A DNA stretch of 64,000 bases from Mesorhizobium sp. M4B.F.Ca.ET.058.02.1.1 (lineage in GTDB: Bacteria > Pseudomonadota > Alphaproteobacteria > Rhizobiales > Rhizobiaceae): NCBI RefSeq assembly GCF_003952505.1, contig NZ_CP034450.1, forward strand, positions 2,976,001 to 3,040,000. The letters run 5' to 3'. The notes beneath the pieces were generated by a model. The model made no database searches. It was not told where the DNA came from and saw only the letters and a program-made list of their open reading frames with translations. The stretch's first letter is position 1. Every line of letters begins with the position of its first letter. Positions 21,287 through 32,277 of this stretch are shown here, one piece after another. A program made the translations under genes and the position numbers.

Positions 21287-22333
21287 ATGCGCATTGCGTT
21301 CTTCGTCAATTCGATTGAGAGCGAGACGCCCGGCTACACGACGACAACGCTGGCGCAGGCCGCGGTTCAGCGCGGTCATTCTGTTGTCTACGTTGAACCT
21401 GGCGACTTCATACTGCGTCCGGATGACAATCTGGCTGTCAGCGTCGCTGTCCTGCCGAACGCTCCCTACAGGACGACCGACAAGCTGTATGCTGCCCTGA
21501 AGGATGCCGCGAAGCAGAAAAAGACCTTCCCGACAGGCGAAGTCGACATCTTGTTTCTGCGCAACGACCCGTCGCTCGACGCCACCGATCGACCATGGGC
21601 CGCCAACGCAGGCGTTATGTTCGGGCGGCTCGCTGCGGAACGCGGCGTCGTCGTCGTCAACGATCCGGACGGTCTGGCGCAGGCACAAAGCAAGCTCTAC
21701 CTGCAGACCTTCCCCGAGGCAGTTCGGCCGGCGACCCTGATATCGCGCAGCATTGTCGAGATCCGCGCGTTTATCGACAAGAACGCAAAGGGCTGCATCG
21801 TCAAGCCACTCCAGGGATCGGGTGGCAAGAACGTCTTCCATATCGCAACGCCTGCTGATTCCAACCTGAACCAGATTTTCGAGGCGGCCAGCGGTGACGG
21901 CTATCTCATCGCCCAGGTCTACATCCCGGAGGCCAAGGCCGGTGACGTGCGTCTCTTCCTGATGAACGGCCTGCCACTGATGCGCGATGGCAATTATGCA
22001 GCCTTTCGCCGCGTCCCCGCCAAGGGCGATGTTCGCTCCAACATCCACGCCGCCGGAACCGCCCGCAAGGTCAAGGTGACGGACACGATGTTGCGCATTG
22101 CCGAGATGGTACGCCCCAAATTGGTGAGCGACGGCATGTTTCTGGTTGGGCTCGACATAGCCGGCGACAAACTTCTCGAGATCAATGTGTTCACGCCAGG
22201 CGGGCTGTCGCGGCTCGCGGACATGTACAAGACTGATTTTGCCACACATGTCATCGTTGCGCTGGAAGAGAAGCTGACCCTGCGCCGGGCCTACGGAAAG
22301 ACCATGCCGAATTCGCGGCTGGCGACCCTTTGA
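21287..22333 (+). CDS. ATP-grasp ligase, glutathione synthetase-like
   Basis: A 348-aa protein with the GshB-type layout. The N-terminal preATP-grasp Rossmann domain (MRIAFFVNSIESETPGYTT) is followed by the central ATP-binding part with Lys173 and a glycine loop (VKPLQGSGGKNVF). The C-terminal metal-binding strands are DVRLFLMNGLP and LLEINVFTPGG. Such enzymes join a carboxylate, via acyl phosphate, to an amine. True glutathione synthesis is unlikely to be its only role: gshA lies 25 kb away and the partners here are a MATCAP-like peptidase and an amidohydrolase. An amino acid or peptide ligase acting on the product or substrate of those enzymes is inferred. Confidence 0.85.
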   Translation: MRIAFFVNSIESETPGYTTTTLAQAAVQRGHSVVYVEPGDFILRPDDNLAVSVAVLPNAPYRTTDKLYAALKDAAKQKKTFPTGEVDILFLRNDPSLDATDRPWAANAGVMFGRLAAERGVVVVNDPDGLAQAQSKLYLQTFPEAVRPATLISRSIVEIRAFIDKNAKGCIVKPLQGSGGKNVFHIATPADSNLNQIFEAASGDGYLIAQVYIPEAKAGDVRLFLMNGLPLMRDGNYAAFRRVPAKGDVRSNIHAAGTARKVKVTDTMLRIAEMVRPKLVSDGMFLVGLDIAGDKLLEINVFTPGGLSRLADMYKTDFATHVIVALEEKLTLRRAYGKTMPNSRLATL

Positions 22334-22441
22334 TGAACGCAGGGCAAGCCGGCCATAAGATCGGCGATAGGGCAAGCAGCGGCTGGCTTTAGCGAGGAGA
22401 CTGACCAGCTCGCAGCGCTGTCTTGTGGCATGCGCCCCGAC

Positions 22442-22519
22442 AGAGCAATTCCAGGAAAAAGTGTGAAACGGCTTTCCGTCCGGAATTGCGTCAAAACAAA
22501 GAGATAGAGCGGTTCAGCG
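22442..22519. repeat. 78-bp dispersed rhizobial repeat, copy 1
   Basis: It matches 54996-55072 in inverted orientation over its full length with few differences. Its ends form a hairpin (GCAATTCC near the left with GGAATTGC further right). It lies in the 270-bp gap between the convergent ATP-grasp and antiporter genes. No gene was seen in the rest of this gap. Confidence 0.8.
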
Positions 22520-22603
22520 TTTCCGCGAACAATGAAAGCACCAGCGATTCCCAACCGGTGGCCGTCTCATCCCTGCATCCGGTTGCCAGCATGGACCAAG
22601 CCT

Positions 22604-23707
22604 TCAGGGTACAAATATCAGAAACACGTACGTAAGAAACACCACGACATGAACCATGCCCGTCAGGAATGTCGTTCTTTCGGTGCTGAAGCTCACGTTG
22701 CAAACGAAAAGCGCCAAAACCATAAGGACTGCGTCAGCCGCCGGCAGCCCCAGGGTCAAGCCTCGTCCCGTCAGCAGGCTGGCGGCGGCGACCGCCGGTA
22801 TCGTGAGACCAATCGTGGCGCAAGCCGAACCCAACGCGACGTTCAAGCCGCGCTGCAGTTCGTTGCTGAGTGAAGCGCGAACCGCCGAAATGGCCTCCGG
22901 CATCAAGACCAGCCCCGCGATCAGCGCCCCCACGATGCTGTCCGCCTGGGTCACCTGATAGGCAACGAGCGCATCTTCGACACTCGCGGCGACCTGTTCA
23001 GCGAGCATGACAATGCCGATCAACCCGATGAACAGGAGCACGGCGCTGGCGTAGATGCCTTCGTGAGGGGCGCTTGCGATCAAGACGTCGCGCGCCTGTC
23101 CTTCGATGAAATCGTCGCGGTGCCGGACTGTCTGCGCGAACACGAAAGCCGCGTAAAGCAGAACCGAAAGCACACTGACAAAGCCAAGCTGGGCGGCCGA
23201 GAACGTGCCGGGATCGGTGGTCCGGGTGTAGGTCGGCAGGATGAGCGTCATCACCGTCAGCGCGATCAGGACCGCCAGGTAGGCGCTGGTCCCCTGTCGA
23301 ACGATTGCCTGCTTGCGGTGACGCCAGCCGCCAAGCACGAGGCACAGGCCAACAACGCCGGTGCATGTGATCATCACAGTCGAGAAGACGGACTCGCGGG
23401 CAAGCGTCGGGTTGTTCTCGCCATGCAGCATCATGGAAACGATGATCGACACCTCGATCGCCGTCACGGCAAAGGTCAGCACCAGCGTGCCGTATGGCTC
23501 GCCCACCCGCCGAGCCACCGCCTCGGCATGCTCGAGCACGATGAAAATGGTGATGAACATGATCGCGCTCGAAAGCGCTCCGATTAGGATCCTGACGCTC
23601 GGCGAACCTGCGTCCACCGACATCCCGCTGGCTCTGACCGCGACGGCCATCGCCAGGGCGACCAAGGGCATCGCATAGGACGTCACCGATCGGCCGAAAC
23701 CTGTCAT
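22604..23707 (-). CDS. Calcium/proton antiporter, ChaA/y4hA-type CaCA family
   Basis: A 367-aa inner-membrane protein with about eleven helices in two inverted repeats. The alpha-1 repeat contains GEPYGTLVLTFAVTAIE and the alpha-2 repeat contains VLMPEAISAVRASLSNELQ followed by NVALGSACATIGLTIP; the acidic residues in both repeats are the ion-binding sites. This resembles the y4hA/ChaA group that exchanges Ca2+ or Na+/K+ for protons. It is convergent with the ATP-grasp gene and appears monocistronic. A decayed fragment of the same gene lies at 18394-18500. Confidence 0.88.
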   Translation of the reverse strand: MTGFGRSVTSYAMPLVALAMAVAVRASGMSVDAGSPSVRILIGALSSAIMFITIFIVLEHAEAVARRVGEPYGTLVLTFAVTAIEVSIIVSMMLHGENNPTLARESVFSTVMITCTGVVGLCLVLGGWRHRKQAIVRQGTSAYLAVLIALTVMTLILPTYTRTTDPGTFSAAQLGFVSVLSVLLYAAFVFAQTVRHRDDFIEGQARDVLIASAPHEGIYASAVLLFIGLIGIVMLAEQVAASVEDALVAYQVTQADSIVGALIAGLVLMPEAISAVRASLSNELQRGLNVALGSACATIGLTIPAVAAASLLTGRGLTLGLPAADAVLMVLALFVCNVSFSTERTTFLTGMVHVVVFLTYVFLIFVP

Positions 23708-23801
23708 CCGAGCCCCCGAACGCCGCGCGTTTCTGCGAACTTAGCGGAAAAGGGCGGCGGGGGCACCTCTCACAGGCATCTTTGCCTGCCAAGCGCACCA
23801 T

Positions 23802-24423
23802 TCAAAACACGATTGAGGCCAGGGCACCGTTTTGCGCATCGAATGTCTCGATGGCCTTGCGAACCGCCCCACAAAATCGTTCCAGAAGTTCCAACTCGTT
23901 CCCCAGTCGACGGCGCAACGACAAGGGCACTTCCAGCTGTGCTCCTTTCCCCGTCAAGCCTCGGTTGACGATGCAAATCCTGGATACCTGGAAAGGGATG
24001 GTTGTCCTTTTGCGTCTGGAAGTCGGCGTCCTGCAGACGCCAGGCTATCTCCGAAACCAACGCGGCGTCCTTGCCGCCGAGGTAGACTGTCGAGGGATCG
24101 TCCCGATCCCGACGACCGTGGATAGCGACGACCGTGGACTTGGTCCGCAACAGTTCCAGCGCGGTTGCCTCGTCAAAGTTTCTGGATGTTATGTGCAGCT
24201 CTCGGTTGCTTTCCGGCATGAGCCCTTCAAAGCAATACATATCGAGATCGCGCCCGGCTATCGTCTCGGTGATCAGGGAGGTGCGGGGCTCGATCTTGCC
24301 GCCATGCGGGGCCATGACGATCGCACTGCCGGTTCGCCCTCCGCGCCGGACGACTATGCGAAAATCTATGTTTTCGGTTTTGGCAGCCTTCAGCGCCGCG
24401 AAATTCGGAAACTCGTTGTCCAT
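23802..24423 (-). pseudogene. Poly-gamma-glutamate hydrolase family protein, frameshifted
   Basis: The N-terminal 150 residues show the PghP-type Zn peptidase pattern: VMAPHGGKIEPRTSLITE, DMYCFEGLMPESNRELHITS, VVAIHGRRD and VYLGGKD. After DNHPF the annotated frame continues to 23770 with unrelated residues. The other frame gives the expected ending (RICIVNRGLTGKGAQLEVPL) and stops at 23802. An extra G in the pair at 23990-23991 (plus strand) accounts for the break. The family cleaves poly-gamma-glutamate. Its start lies 10 bp beyond the acyl-CoA synthetase stop, so it is downstream in the same transcription unit. Confidence 0.8.
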
Positions 24424-24433
24424 AAATGCCGTT

Positions 24434-26200
<1,767 letters not shown>

Positions 26201-26265
26201 CGCCGTCTCCTCCCGGGATAGACCGAGCCTATCAGTCCGCCGGGGCAGAGGAAATCCCACCAATG

Positions 26266-26381
26266 TCCCCCTTGAGGGGAGGGTGGACAGCCGCCGACGG
26301 CGGATGGACGTGAGGGGGCCTGCTCGAAGTGAGACGACCCCACCCGCCTCGCTTGGCGAGGCACCCTCCCCTCAAGGGGGA
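26266..26381. repeat. Paired inverted palindromic repeat (TCCCCCTTGAGGGGA type)
   Basis: A perfect 20-bp inverted repeat: 26266-26285 with 26362-26381, each arm also nearly self-complementary. The spacer holds further GC-rich dyads. It fills the gap between the acyl-CoA synthetase start and the hisG stop, and the right arm supplies the final hisG codons and its stop. Confidence 0.85.
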
Positions 26382-27073
26382 GGAAGGGCGCTCATCTTCG
26401 CGCCGATATCGCGCAAGAGCGCCTCATCGGCGGCTGTGCGTTTCTTCCTGGAGGCGACAAGGCAGGCCTGCGATCGCAGCACCACGCCATCAGCCAGCAC
26501 CTTGAGGTGATTGGCGCGCAGCGTCGAACCGGTGGTGGTGATGTCGACGATGACGTCGGCCAGCCCTTGCGCCGGTGCGCCCTCGGTGGCGCCGAGGCTC
26601 TCGACGATGCGATAGACCTGGATGCCGTGCTTGAGCGAGAAGAACTGCTGGGTGAGCCGCCAGTATTTGGTGGCGATCCGGAGCCGCCTGCCGTGGCGCT
26701 GGCGGAAGTCGGCGGCGACATCGTCGAGGTCGGCCATGGTCTCGACGTCGAGCCAGATGTCGGGCACCGCCACCACGACATCGGCATGGCCGAAGCCAAG
26801 ACGGGCGACGATCTCGGCGCGCGCTTCCCAATCGGCCAGGTTTTCGCGCAAAAGGTCCTCGCCGGTGATGCCGAGGTCGACAGAGCCCTGGCCGATCTCG
26901 CCGGCGATTTCCGACGCGGAGAGAAACGCGACCTCGACGGCCTCCATGCCCTCGATGCGGGCGCGGTATTTGCGCTCGTCGCCGGGCAGGCTGACGGTGA
27001 GGCCGGCCTTGGCCAGCACCTCCAGCGCCTGCTCCTTCAACCGGCCTTTCGACGGGAGAGCGAGCGTTATCAT
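26372..27073 (-). CDS. hisG: ATP phosphoribosyltransferase catalytic subunit, short form
   Basis: A 233-aa HisG of the short type, which lacks the C-terminal regulatory domain and works only with HisZ. It catalyses the first step of histidine synthesis, ATP plus PRPP to phosphoribosyl-ATP. Seen are [17 protein letters not shown] at the start, [12 protein letters not shown], and the PRPP-binding loop [17 protein letters not shown] near residue 180. It overlaps the end of hisZ by 4 bp, the usual coupled arrangement. The last residues ALPPP and the stop lie in a palindromic repeat arm, so the C-terminal tail was supplied by the repeat. Confidence 0.97.
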   Translation of the reverse strand: MITLALPSKGRLKEQALEVLAKAGLTVSLPGDERKYRARIEGMEAVEVAFLSASEIAGEIGQGSVDLGITGEDLLRENLADWEARAEIVARLGFGHADVVVAVPDIWLDVETMADLDDVAADFRQRHGRRLRIATKYWRLTQQFFSLKHGIQVYRIVESLGATEGAPAQGLADVIVDITTTGSTLRANHLKVLADGVVLRSQACLVASRKKRTAADEALLRDIGAKMSALPPP

Positions 27074-28191
27074 TCGGCCTTCTCCCGCAGCGCCTCGATG
27101 CGGTCGAGCCAGACCGAGAAGCCGACGCCGGGGATCGGCGTCTTCGCGCCGAGCAGAGTCAGCAGGCGGTCATAGCGGCCGCCGCCGGCCAGCGGCCTGT
27201 CGCCGCCTTCAGCCGCGATCTCGAAGACAAGTCCGGTATAGTAGTCGAGCGGACGGCCGAAGGCCGCGTCATAGCGAATGCCGGCAACCGGCAGGCCATG
27301 CGCCTCGATCGTACTGGCGCGAGCGGCGAAATTGTCCAGCGCCGCGCCCAGCGAGAGACCGGCAGAGGCCGCGAAGCTTTCGAGGGCCTGAGGTGCGCCA
27401 TCGAGCGGCACATCGATCGCCAGAAACCCTTTCAAGGCCGAGAACGCCTCGTTCGATAGCCGCACGCTGCGCAATTCGGCCTTCTCGATCAGCCGCCGCG
27501 CAATGTCCGCGGGCGAGCGCCCGGCGGAAGCCGACAGGCCTGCCTCTTCCATGCCGGCGGCAATATGCGCGGCAAGACCCTCGACGTCGCCGTCGAGCAC
27601 CAGCGTCGCGACCGAGCCGGCAAGCTGGCTGTTGCGCGGCGGGTTGGCGAGGTCGGCCAATGCCGCCTCCAGCATCGGCGCCGAGCCGAAGGCCCGCGCC
27701 AGCCGCATGCGCCAGCCGCGCGGCAAGCCAAGGGCTGCCAGCACCGCCTCGAAGACGGTCTGGTCGCCAAGCGTGACGGCCAGCGCCTGGCCTGGCAGCG
27801 CCAGCGTCAGCAGCGCGTGCGCATCGGCCAGCGAGCGGGCATCGGCGGCGGCGGTGTCGCGATCGCCGAGGTCCTCGATGCCGGCCTGGAAGAACTCGTT
27901 ACCGCCCTCGCGGCGCTGGCGAAACACCTCGCCGAGATAGGAATAGCGGCGCGGCGTGCCCGCCTGGCTGGTGATGTGGTCCAGGCAGACGGGAATGGTG
28001 AATTCGGGCCTGAGACACAGCGTCTTGCCGGTCTCGCTCTCGGTGAGGAAGATGCGGCGGCGCAGGTCTTCGCCGGCCATGTCGAGGAACGGATCGGCCG
28101 GCTGCAGCACGGCGACCTCGACCGCGTGCGTGTCACGCGCGGCGAAGAGCTTGGCGATGTCGGCGGCGATGGCGGGGTAGCGGGAGATCAT
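27070..28191 (-). CDS. hisZ: ATP phosphoribosyltransferase regulatory subunit
   Basis: A 373-aa catalytically inert paralogue of histidyl-tRNA synthetase. It keeps the class II fold ([62 protein letters not shown]) but lacks the C-terminal anticodon-binding domain of HisS. It forms the hetero-oligomer with short HisG and mediates histidine inhibition. It sits between hisS and hisG on one strand, with a 4-bp overlap with hisG. The gap to hisS is filled by a repeat pair. Confidence 0.95.
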   Translation of the reverse strand: MISRYPAIAADIAKLFAARDTHAVEVAVLQPADPFLDMAGEDLRRRIFLTESETGKTLCLRPEFTIPVCLDHITSQAGTPRRYSYLGEVFRQRREGGNEFFQAGIEDLGDRDTAAADARSLADAHALLTLALPGQALAVTLGDQTVFEAVLAALGLPRGWRMRLARAFGSAPMLEAALADLANPPRNSQLAGSVATLVLDGDVEGLAAHIAAGMEEAGLSASAGRSPADIARRLIEKAELRSVRLSNEAFSALKGFLAIDVPLDGAPQALESFAASAGLSLGAALDNFAARASTIEAHGLPVAGIRYDAAFGRPLDYYTGLVFEIAAEGGDRPLAGGGRYDRLLTLLGAKTPIPGVGFSVWLDRIEALREKAE

Positions 28192-28210
28192 GGATAGGTT
28201 GGGCGCGAGG

Positions 28211-28368
28211 CACCCCCCTCTGGCCTGCCGGCCATCTCCCCCTCAAGGGGGGAGATCGGCAGCTTCGAGCGCCGCACCCTTACTCCAACACCGGAGATTT
28301 GCGAAACCACACGGGACATCCAATCTCCCCCTCTGAGGGGGAGATGTCCGGCAGGACAGAGGGGGTGT
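28211..28368. repeat. Paired inverted palindromic repeat between hisZ and hisS
   Basis: Two arms of about 47 bp (28211-28257 and 28322-28368) are inverted copies with few mismatches, each made of a CCCCCTCTG block, a CTGCCGG block and an ATCTCCCCCTC dyad. The right arm ends directly at the hisS stop codon. Confidence 0.85.
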
Positions 28369-29874
28369 TCAAGCGCCACCCTTCGCGCGGTCGGCAGCCT
28401 GAGCCGCCAGGATCTTCTTCACCTCGGCAACCAACTCGCTCTCCGCCACCGTCACCTGCGCCGGGCGTGCGGCGCGCCATTCGGCGTTGTCGGTGATCTC
28501 CGCCGACATGCGGGCGCCTTCGATCAGGTCCTTGATCTGCAGCTCACCCCGGGAGCGCTCGTCGCCGCCCTGGATGATGGCGACCGGGCTGCCGCGGCGG
28601 TCGGCATATTTGAGCTGCGCCTTCATGCCGGCGCCGCCGAGATACATTTCCGAGCGGATGCCGGCCGCGCGCAGCTCCGCCACCATCTTCTGGTAGCGGC
28701 CGAGGCTTTCGGTGTCCTTGTCCATGACCAGAACGACGACCGGAGCGATGACGTCGGAGATGTCGAGCTTGCCGAGGTTCTTCAGCGCCGTCATCAGCCG
28801 GGAGACGCCGATCGAAAAGCCGGTCGCCGGCACCGGCTCGCCGCGGAAGCGCGAGACCAGCCCGTCATAACGGCCGCCGCCGCCAACCGAGCCGAAGCGC
28901 ACGATCTGGCCGTCCTCGTTGGGGATTTCGGCCAGCAGCTCGGCTTCGAAGACGGGGCCGGTGTAGTATTCCAGGCCGCGCACGACGGAGCGGTCCATGG
29001 CGACGCGGTCTTCGCCATATCCTGCCGCTCTGACCAGAGCTTCGATCGTGGCAAGTTCGGCGACGCCTTCCTGGTAGACGGCGTTGGAACTGACGCTGGT
29101 ATTCTGGCCAGCCTGTCCGTTCCTCGCCGTTGCAATCAGCACAGCTTCGGCCTGCGTGTCTTTCAGTCCGGCGCCCTTCGCGAAATCGCCTTCGCCTTCC
29201 TTGCCGCCATCCCAGCGCCCCGGACCAAGCAGGAGCCTCACGCCTTCCGGCCCGAGCTTGTCCAATTTGTCTATCGCGCGCAGCACCGTCAGCCGCCGCC
29301 CCGCATTCTCGTCACCGCCGAGGCCGATCGCCTCTAGCACGCCGTCGAGCACCTTGCGGTTGTTGACGCGAATGACGTAGTCGCCGCGCTTGATGCCGAG
29401 CGCTTCCATGACGTCGGCCATCATCATTGCCATCTCGGCGTCTGCCGCCACACCGGGCGTGCCGATCGTGTCGGCATCGAACTGCATGAACTGGCGGAAG
29501 CGGCCGGGTCCGGGTTTTTCGTTGCGGAACACCCAGCCGGAGCGGTAGCTGCGATAGGGTTTGGGCAGCTTGTCAAAATTCTCGGCGACGAAGCGTGCCG
29601 TCGGCGCGGTCAGGTCGTAGCGCAGCGACAGCCACTGGTCATCATCATCCTGGAAGGAAAAGACGCCTTCGTTCGGCCGGTCCTGGTCGGGCAGGAATTT
29701 GCCGAGCGCGTCGGTGTATTCGATCATCGGCTGGTCGACCGGCTCGAAGCCGTAGAGCTCATAGACGCCGCGGATGGTCGCCATCATCTTCTCGACGGCG
29801 CGGATGTCATCGGCGCCGCGGTCGGCAAACCCGCGCGGCAGCCGCGCTTTCGTCTTTTCCGATTTGTCGGCCAT
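28369..29874 (-). CDS. hisS: Histidyl-tRNA synthetase
   Basis: A 501-aa class II synthetase that charges tRNA-His. Motif 1/2 blocks are [17 protein letters not shown] and [18 protein letters not shown], the histidine-specific loops are [14 protein letters not shown] and GGGGRYDGL, and motif 3 is [13 protein letters not shown]. The C-terminal anticodon-binding domain (residues about 400-495) is complete. The start [15 protein letters not shown] at 29874 is where homology begins; the frame upstream is open but proline/arginine-rich. It leads the hisS-hisZ-hisG cluster. Confidence 0.97.
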   Translation of the reverse strand: MADKSEKTKARLPRGFADRGADDIRAVEKMMATIRGVYELYGFEPVDQPMIEYTDALGKFLPDQDRPNEGVFSFQDDDDQWLSLRYDLTAPTARFVAENFDKLPKPYRSYRSGWVFRNEKPGPGRFRQFMQFDADTIGTPGVAADAEMAMMMADVMEALGIKRGDYVIRVNNRKVLDGVLEAIGLGGDENAGRRLTVLRAIDKLDKLGPEGVRLLLGPGRWDGGKEGEGDFAKGAGLKDTQAEAVLIATARNGQAGQNTSVSSNAVYQEGVAELATIEALVRAAGYGEDRVAMDRSVVRGLEYYTGPVFEAELLAEIPNEDGQIVRFGSVGGGGRYDGLVSRFRGEPVPATGFSIGVSRLMTALKNLGKLDISDVIAPVVVLVMDKDTESLGRYQKMVAELRAAGIRSEMYLGGAGMKAQLKYADRRGSPVAIIQGGDERSRGELQIKDLIEGARMSAEITDNAEWRAARPAQVTVAESELVAEVKKILAAQAADRAKGGA

Positions 29875-30072
29875 GGGATGGGGTCTTTTCGTTCGATAGA
29901 TGCTGGCTGGTTGCGGGCGCGCGTGTCCTAGCCCATGCGGCTTGGAGCGGCAAGGGTTTGCACCTTCACGGAAACAAACGGCGCCCAAAGGAAACAATTC
30001 CGCCATCGGCGCGGCATCGTGTCGACACAATCGCAGCCGATAAAGCGCACCGAAAACAAAGAGTTCGGGGCT

Positions 30073-30321
30073 ATGAGCACCACGGGACAATTCGACACCA
30101 TCAACGGCGGCACGCGCGAACTGCCCATCCGGCTGCGCCCGGCCGACCACCAGGCGCCCGTGACGGTGAGCCAGGCAGCCGGGCCGTTCGAGGTGGATCC
30201 GCGCCGGGGCTCATCCATGCGTGATGCGCTGATGACCGGCCTGCTGGTGATCTATCCGGCTTTCGCCGCGCTGGCGGCGATCGTCGCCGGCCTGTTCCTC
30301 ACCGGCGCCAGCGGCATCTAG
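30073..30321 (+). CDS. Small membrane protein, unknown function
   Basis: An 82-aa protein with a polar N-terminal half ([20 protein letters not shown]) and one C-terminal transmembrane helix, roughly residues 51-78 ([19 protein letters not shown]). A purine-rich stretch (AAAGAGTTCGGGG) precedes the ATG. It is divergent from hisS across about 200 bp and convergent with tag. No family was recognised. The reading frame, membrane helix and plausible ribosome-binding site support it as a real gene. Confidence 0.6.
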   Translation: MSTTGQFDTINGGTRELPIRLRPADHQAPVTVSQAAGPFEVDPRRGSSMRDALMTGLLVIYPAFAALAAIVAGLFLTGASGI

Positions 30322-30332
30322 TCTCGCAGGCG

Positions 30333-30391
30333 GGCGCTGCCCCTCATCCGCCCTTCGGGCACCTTCTCCCCGTGGAACGGGGAGAAGGAAG
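30333..30391. repeat. Palindromic repeat (CTTCTCCCCG type) at the tag 3' end
   Basis: A stem of CCTTCTCCCCGT with ACGGGGAGAAGG preceded by CTGCCCCTCATCC. Same family as the repeats flanking the IS element at 33.3 and 34.7 kb. It separates the convergent small membrane protein and tag genes and may act as a terminator. Confidence 0.75.
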
Positions 30392-30394
30392 GTC

Positions 30395-31033
30395 CTACCT
30401 CGGCCGTTTGAACCTCTTCCGCTCCGCTTCCACTGCGTTGCGGCAGACGCATCCTTCGAGATGGTCGTTGACAAGGCCCATCGCCTGCATGAAGGCGTAG
30501 ACGGTGGTCGGGCCGACGAAGCTCCAGCCCCGCTTCTTCAGCTCCTTCGAGATGCGGACCGAGACCGCCGTCGTCGGATTGGCGCGCAGATGGGCAAGGT
30601 CGACGATCTCCGGGCGCTCGCCCGCGCCCGGCTCGAACTTCCAGAACCAGGCCGCCAGCGAGCCGAACTCATCAACCATTTCGCGCGCCCGTTTGGCGTT
30701 GTTGATGGTCGAGACGATCTTGCCGCGATGGCGGATGATGCCGGCATTGCCGAGCAGGCGCTCGACATCCTTGTCGGTGAACTGAGCCACCTTGTCGAAG
30801 TCGAAGCCAGCGAAGGCCTCGCGGAAATTCTCGCGCTTGCGCAGGATGGTCAGCCAGGAAAGGCCGGACTGGAAGCCTTCGAGGCAGATCTTCTCGAACA
30901 GCCGCCGGTCGTCCACCACCGGCCGGCCCCACTCATGGTCGTGGTAGTGCAGATAGTCCGGCAGATTGCCATGCCAGAAGCAGCGCGCCTTGCCGTCAGG
31001 GCCGTCGAGCAGGCCGGCATTTTCAGTTCCCAT
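30395..31033 (-). CDS. tag: DNA-3-methyladenine glycosylase I
   Basis: A 212-aa base-excision repair enzyme that removes 3-methyladenine from alkylated DNA. The N-terminal ARCFWHGNLPDYLHYHDHEW and the EGFQSGLSWLTILRKRENFR block are diagnostic, and KRGWSFVGPTTVYAFMQAMG lies near the C-terminus with the structural zinc residues (the N-terminal Cys and His, and C-terminal H and C in NDHLEGCVCR). It is divergent from the L,D-transpeptidase gene and appears monocistronic. Confidence 0.95.
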   Translation of the reverse strand: MGTENAGLLDGPDGKARCFWHGNLPDYLHYHDHEWGRPVVDDRRLFEKICLEGFQSGLSWLTILRKRENFREAFAGFDFDKVAQFTDKDVERLLGNAGIIRHRGKIVSTINNAKRAREMVDEFGSLAAWFWKFEPGAGERPEIVDLAHLRANPTTAVSVRISKELKKRGWSFVGPTTVYAFMQAMGLVNDHLEGCVCRNAVEAERKRFKRPR

Positions 31034-31245
31034 TGCCAGAAATCCGTTCGTTAATGCGCCTCGGCGCCTGTTTTACCGTGGCTTTACCAGATTCCTGAAC
31101 CGGCCGGTAACCACACCAAAAGGTTTACTGACACATCGGCATTTTACGCATTCCGATTCATGTTTCGGTTGCCGCTTCGCGCCAAGGATCGCGCAACCGG
31201 GGCGGTTTCGTGCCTCCGTCCGTTCGACGATCAAGGTGCGTTCCG

Positions 31246-31986
31246 ATGAAGACAACGTTGGTTTCCCTGCTGGGTGCCGCGGCGGTTCTTGCCGCCGGCG
31301 CCACCGCCTCCAATGCCGATGACCGCTATGCCGACCGGCCGCCGGTGATGGTGAGCCCCGACCTTTCGGCGCCCTGGGTGCTGCAGCTTGGCCGCGCGCC
31401 TGGTATCGTGCGGCAGACCCGCCAGATGGTGCAGCAGCCGCAGCGGCGCTATCTGCAGGTCCAGCCCGACCAGCAGCGCACGGCGGCGGTGCAGCAGCCG
31501 GCCCGGCGCACGGCGATGCGGCCGCAGATCAACCCGATCTACCTGCCGCAGGAAGTCGCGTTCGACGGGCCGCAGAAACCAGGCACCATCGTCATCGATA
31601 CGCACCAGAATTTCCTCTATCTGGTCGAGAAGGACGGCAAGGCGCGGCGCTACGGCGTCGGCACCGGCAAGCCGGGCTTCGAATGGTCGGGCACGCACAA
31701 GATCACCGACAAGCGCGTCTGGCCGGACTGGCGCCCGCCGGCGGTGATGATCAAGCGCGAGGCCGCCAAGGGCCGCTATCTGCCGACCTATCTGGCCGGC
31801 GGCGAGGAGAACCCGCTGGGCGCCCGTGCGCTTTATCTCGGCACGACGGAATACCGCATCCATGGCACCAACCAGCCATGGACGATCGGCGGCGCCGTAT
31901 CTTCCGGCTGCATCCGCATGCGCAACGAGGACGTCGTCGACCTCTACGAGCGCGTCAATGTCGGAACGACGGTGGTGGTGATATAG
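31246..31986 (+). CDS. L,D-transpeptidase (YkuD domain), periplasmic
   Basis: A 246-aa exported protein. A signal peptide (MKTTLVSLLGAAAVLAAGAT, cleavage near ASNA/D) is followed by a Pro/Gln-rich linker (residues about 30-100) and a YkuD domain (about 112-246). The catalytic motif has His206 and Cys222 (HGTNQPWTIGG, then SSGCIRM). The enzyme would make 3-3 peptidoglycan cross-links or anchor proteins to peptidoglycan; rhizobia carry many paralogues, so the specific role is open. The start at 31246 fits the signal peptide. Confidence 0.92.
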   Translation: MKTTLVSLLGAAAVLAAGATASNADDRYADRPPVMVSPDLSAPWVLQLGRAPGIVRQTRQMVQQPQRRYLQVQPDQQRTAAVQQPARRTAMRPQINPIYLPQEVAFDGPQKPGTIVIDTHQNFLYLVEKDGKARRYGVGTGKPGFEWSGTHKITDKRVWPDWRPPAVMIKREAAKGRYLPTYLAGGEENPLGARALYLGTTEYRIHGTNQPWTIGGAVSSGCIRMRNEDVVDLYERVNVGTTVVVI

Positions 31987-32128
31987 GGACTGCGAATCTA
32001 TCGGTCAGGCAGCGCCGACTAATTTTGGCGCCAGCTGTTGCTCCCAAGCCATAGCGCATATTCGGGAGACGTGCTTAGACTGGCAACGAGTTAACGGGGG
32101 ACGGGCCGTGTGGGGATGCGGCCGGTCA

Positions 32129-32164
32129 CGAAAGGGCAGCACGGGAAACCGCGCTGCCCTTTCG
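32129..32164. terminator. 12-bp perfect stem-loop between ldt and folD
   Basis: CGAAAGGGCAGC (32129-32140) pairs with GCTGCCCTTTCG (32153-32164) around a 12-base loop that can pair further. It lies 143 bp after the transpeptidase stop and 114 bp before folD. The T run is short, so an attenuator or leader structure for folD is also possible. Confidence 0.5.
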
Positions 32165-32277
32165 CCTTTCGAGGCAAAACGCGTCGCGCTGAAGGCAGAG
32201 CGTTTCGTTTTCGGAGGCTGATTTCCCGGACGGCCTCTGCTATTGCAGCGCACAATTCCCGACGCCAAAGGTCAGCC

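Noticed and set aside
26266..26381. CRISPR-like array from the repeated GC blocks
   Set aside because: Only two inverted arms per site and no regular spacers or cas genes; these are palindromic intergenic repeats.
32005..32268. 87-codon minus-strand frame upstream of folD
   Set aside because: It overlaps the 12-bp stem-loop, has no clear ribosome-binding site and no family pattern.
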